A stretch of 64,000 nt of DNA from Antennarius striatus (taxonomy: Eukaryota > Chordata > Actinopteri > Lophiiformes > Antennariidae): NCBI RefSeq assembly GCF_040054535.1, contig NC_090791.1, forward strand, positions 19,074,327-19,138,326. The letters run 5' to 3'. This document shows, piece after piece, positions 63,638-64,000 of this stretch. Both the position numbers and the translations under genes were made by a program. The notes below the pieces were generated by a model. It was not told the origin of the DNA and searched no databases. It was given only the letters and a program-made list of their open reading frames with translations. Numbering within the stretch: the first letter of the stretch is position 1; each line of letters begins with the position of its first letter.

Positions 63638-64000
63638 TGCGCTTTGGCTCAGTGGTAAAGTGGGCGGTAGAGCGGGTTGTCCTATGATTTAAGATCGGCG
63701 GTTCGATTCCCGCTCCCGCCCCCCAAAAATACCCGGAGGTGAGCTGACAGTGGGAGGTGTCAACTCATCTCCGGAGGACTGCCGAGGCACCCTTGAGCAA
63801 GGTGCCGTCCCCTTTACAAATTGCTCATTTGAGGCGCACCAAGAAGGAGCTGCCTGCCACTCTACCTCCCCTGCATGCCTACAGGCCCCTCTGTGTGTGT
63901 GTGTGTGATACAGGGGCCTGTACTCACAAATATACATGTATGCATGCGTTTGTAATCAGTAGCTAGAGTGTGCATTCTTAATTTCCCTTTGGGGATCAAA
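63638..64000 (+). mobile_element. tRNA-derived SINE, copy 2, reaching the window edge
   Basis: The head has a good A box (TGGCTCAGTGGTAAAG) and B box (GGTTCGATTCC), then GAGCTGACAGTGGGAGGTGT, GGCACCCTTGAGCAAGG and the tail TTTCCCTTTGGGGATCAAA. The clearer promoter boxes suggest a younger copy than the one at 62195. Confidence 0.87.

Larger units (their letters stand above)
61350..64000. other. Region upstream of ppl
   Basis: The first 250 bp are GC-rich and probably the ppl promoter. Beyond that lie a (TG)n, two copies of one SINE family, a telomere-like repeat block and AT-rich sequence. No exon was recognised up to the window edge. Confidence 0.6.

Noticed and set aside
63638-63720. A tRNA gene, from clear A and B boxes
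   Set aside because: The ends do not form a proper acceptor stem and the sequence runs directly into a SINE body shared with 62195-62492, so it is the tRNA-like head of a SINE.

Overview
This is vertebrate nuclear DNA, almost certainly from a teleost fish. Genes are split into many short exons with GT/AG borders, (CA)n/(TG)n microsatellites are abundant, and the interspersed repeats are typical of fish (Tc1-like, fish LINE and tRNA-derived SINE families). No prokaryotic, organellar or viral gene organisation is visible.

Five protein-coding genes could be rebuilt exon by exon with consistent reading phase. From left to right: cog1 (minus strand; first five coding exons, 689-3177; the rest lies beyond the left edge); smim22 (plus; three coding exons, 6587-7216, 73 aa); rogdi (minus; 11 coding exons, 10270-18743, 284 aa); glyr1 (minus; 16 coding exons found, 26445-41434, about 507 aa); ppl, periplakin (minus; all 22 coding exons, 44386-61349, 1754 aa). 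cog1 and smim22 are divergent and smim22 and rogdi are tail to tail. The order smim22-rogdi-glyr1-ppl matches my memory of human 16p13.3, except that UBN1, which I recall between GLYR1 and PPL, is not there: the 2.5 kb gap holds retrotransposon pieces instead. cog1 beside smim22 differs from human, where I recall COG1 on another chromosome.

The genes do not form one pathway: Golgi vesicle tethering (cog1), a small membrane protein (smim22), a V-ATPase-regulator/synaptic protein (rogdi), a nucleosome-binding PWWP/dehydrogenase-fold protein (glyr1), and a cytoskeletal linker of epithelial junctions (ppl).

Intergenic and intronic DNA holds a decayed Tc1-like transposase (3452-4062), several pieces of one fish LINE family (21540-22730 minus, 29850-30535 minus, 41850-43205 plus, 43270-43520 minus), other LINE pieces (8130-8330 plus, 16390-17165 plus, 17170-17720 minus), SINEs, three or four copies of a short element family with CAGTAATCCCTCGT-like ends, and a 724-bp TTAA-flanked inverted-repeat element at 55040-55763 whose arms both encode the start of a THAP-like zinc finger. 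Tandem arrays include a 24-bp array (4278-4605), a 21-bp array in glyr1 intron 1 (40700-40960), a 17-bp array just after the smim22 stop, and a telomere-like CCCTAA/CCTTAA block (63230-63392).

I found no evidence of a new enzymatic or defence system. The most interesting items are the THAP-coding inverted-repeat element, the TG microsatellites abutting periplakin splice sites, the missing UBN1, and the short glyr1 linker with no AT-hook found. Similarity statements rest on memory of the families; no searches were run.
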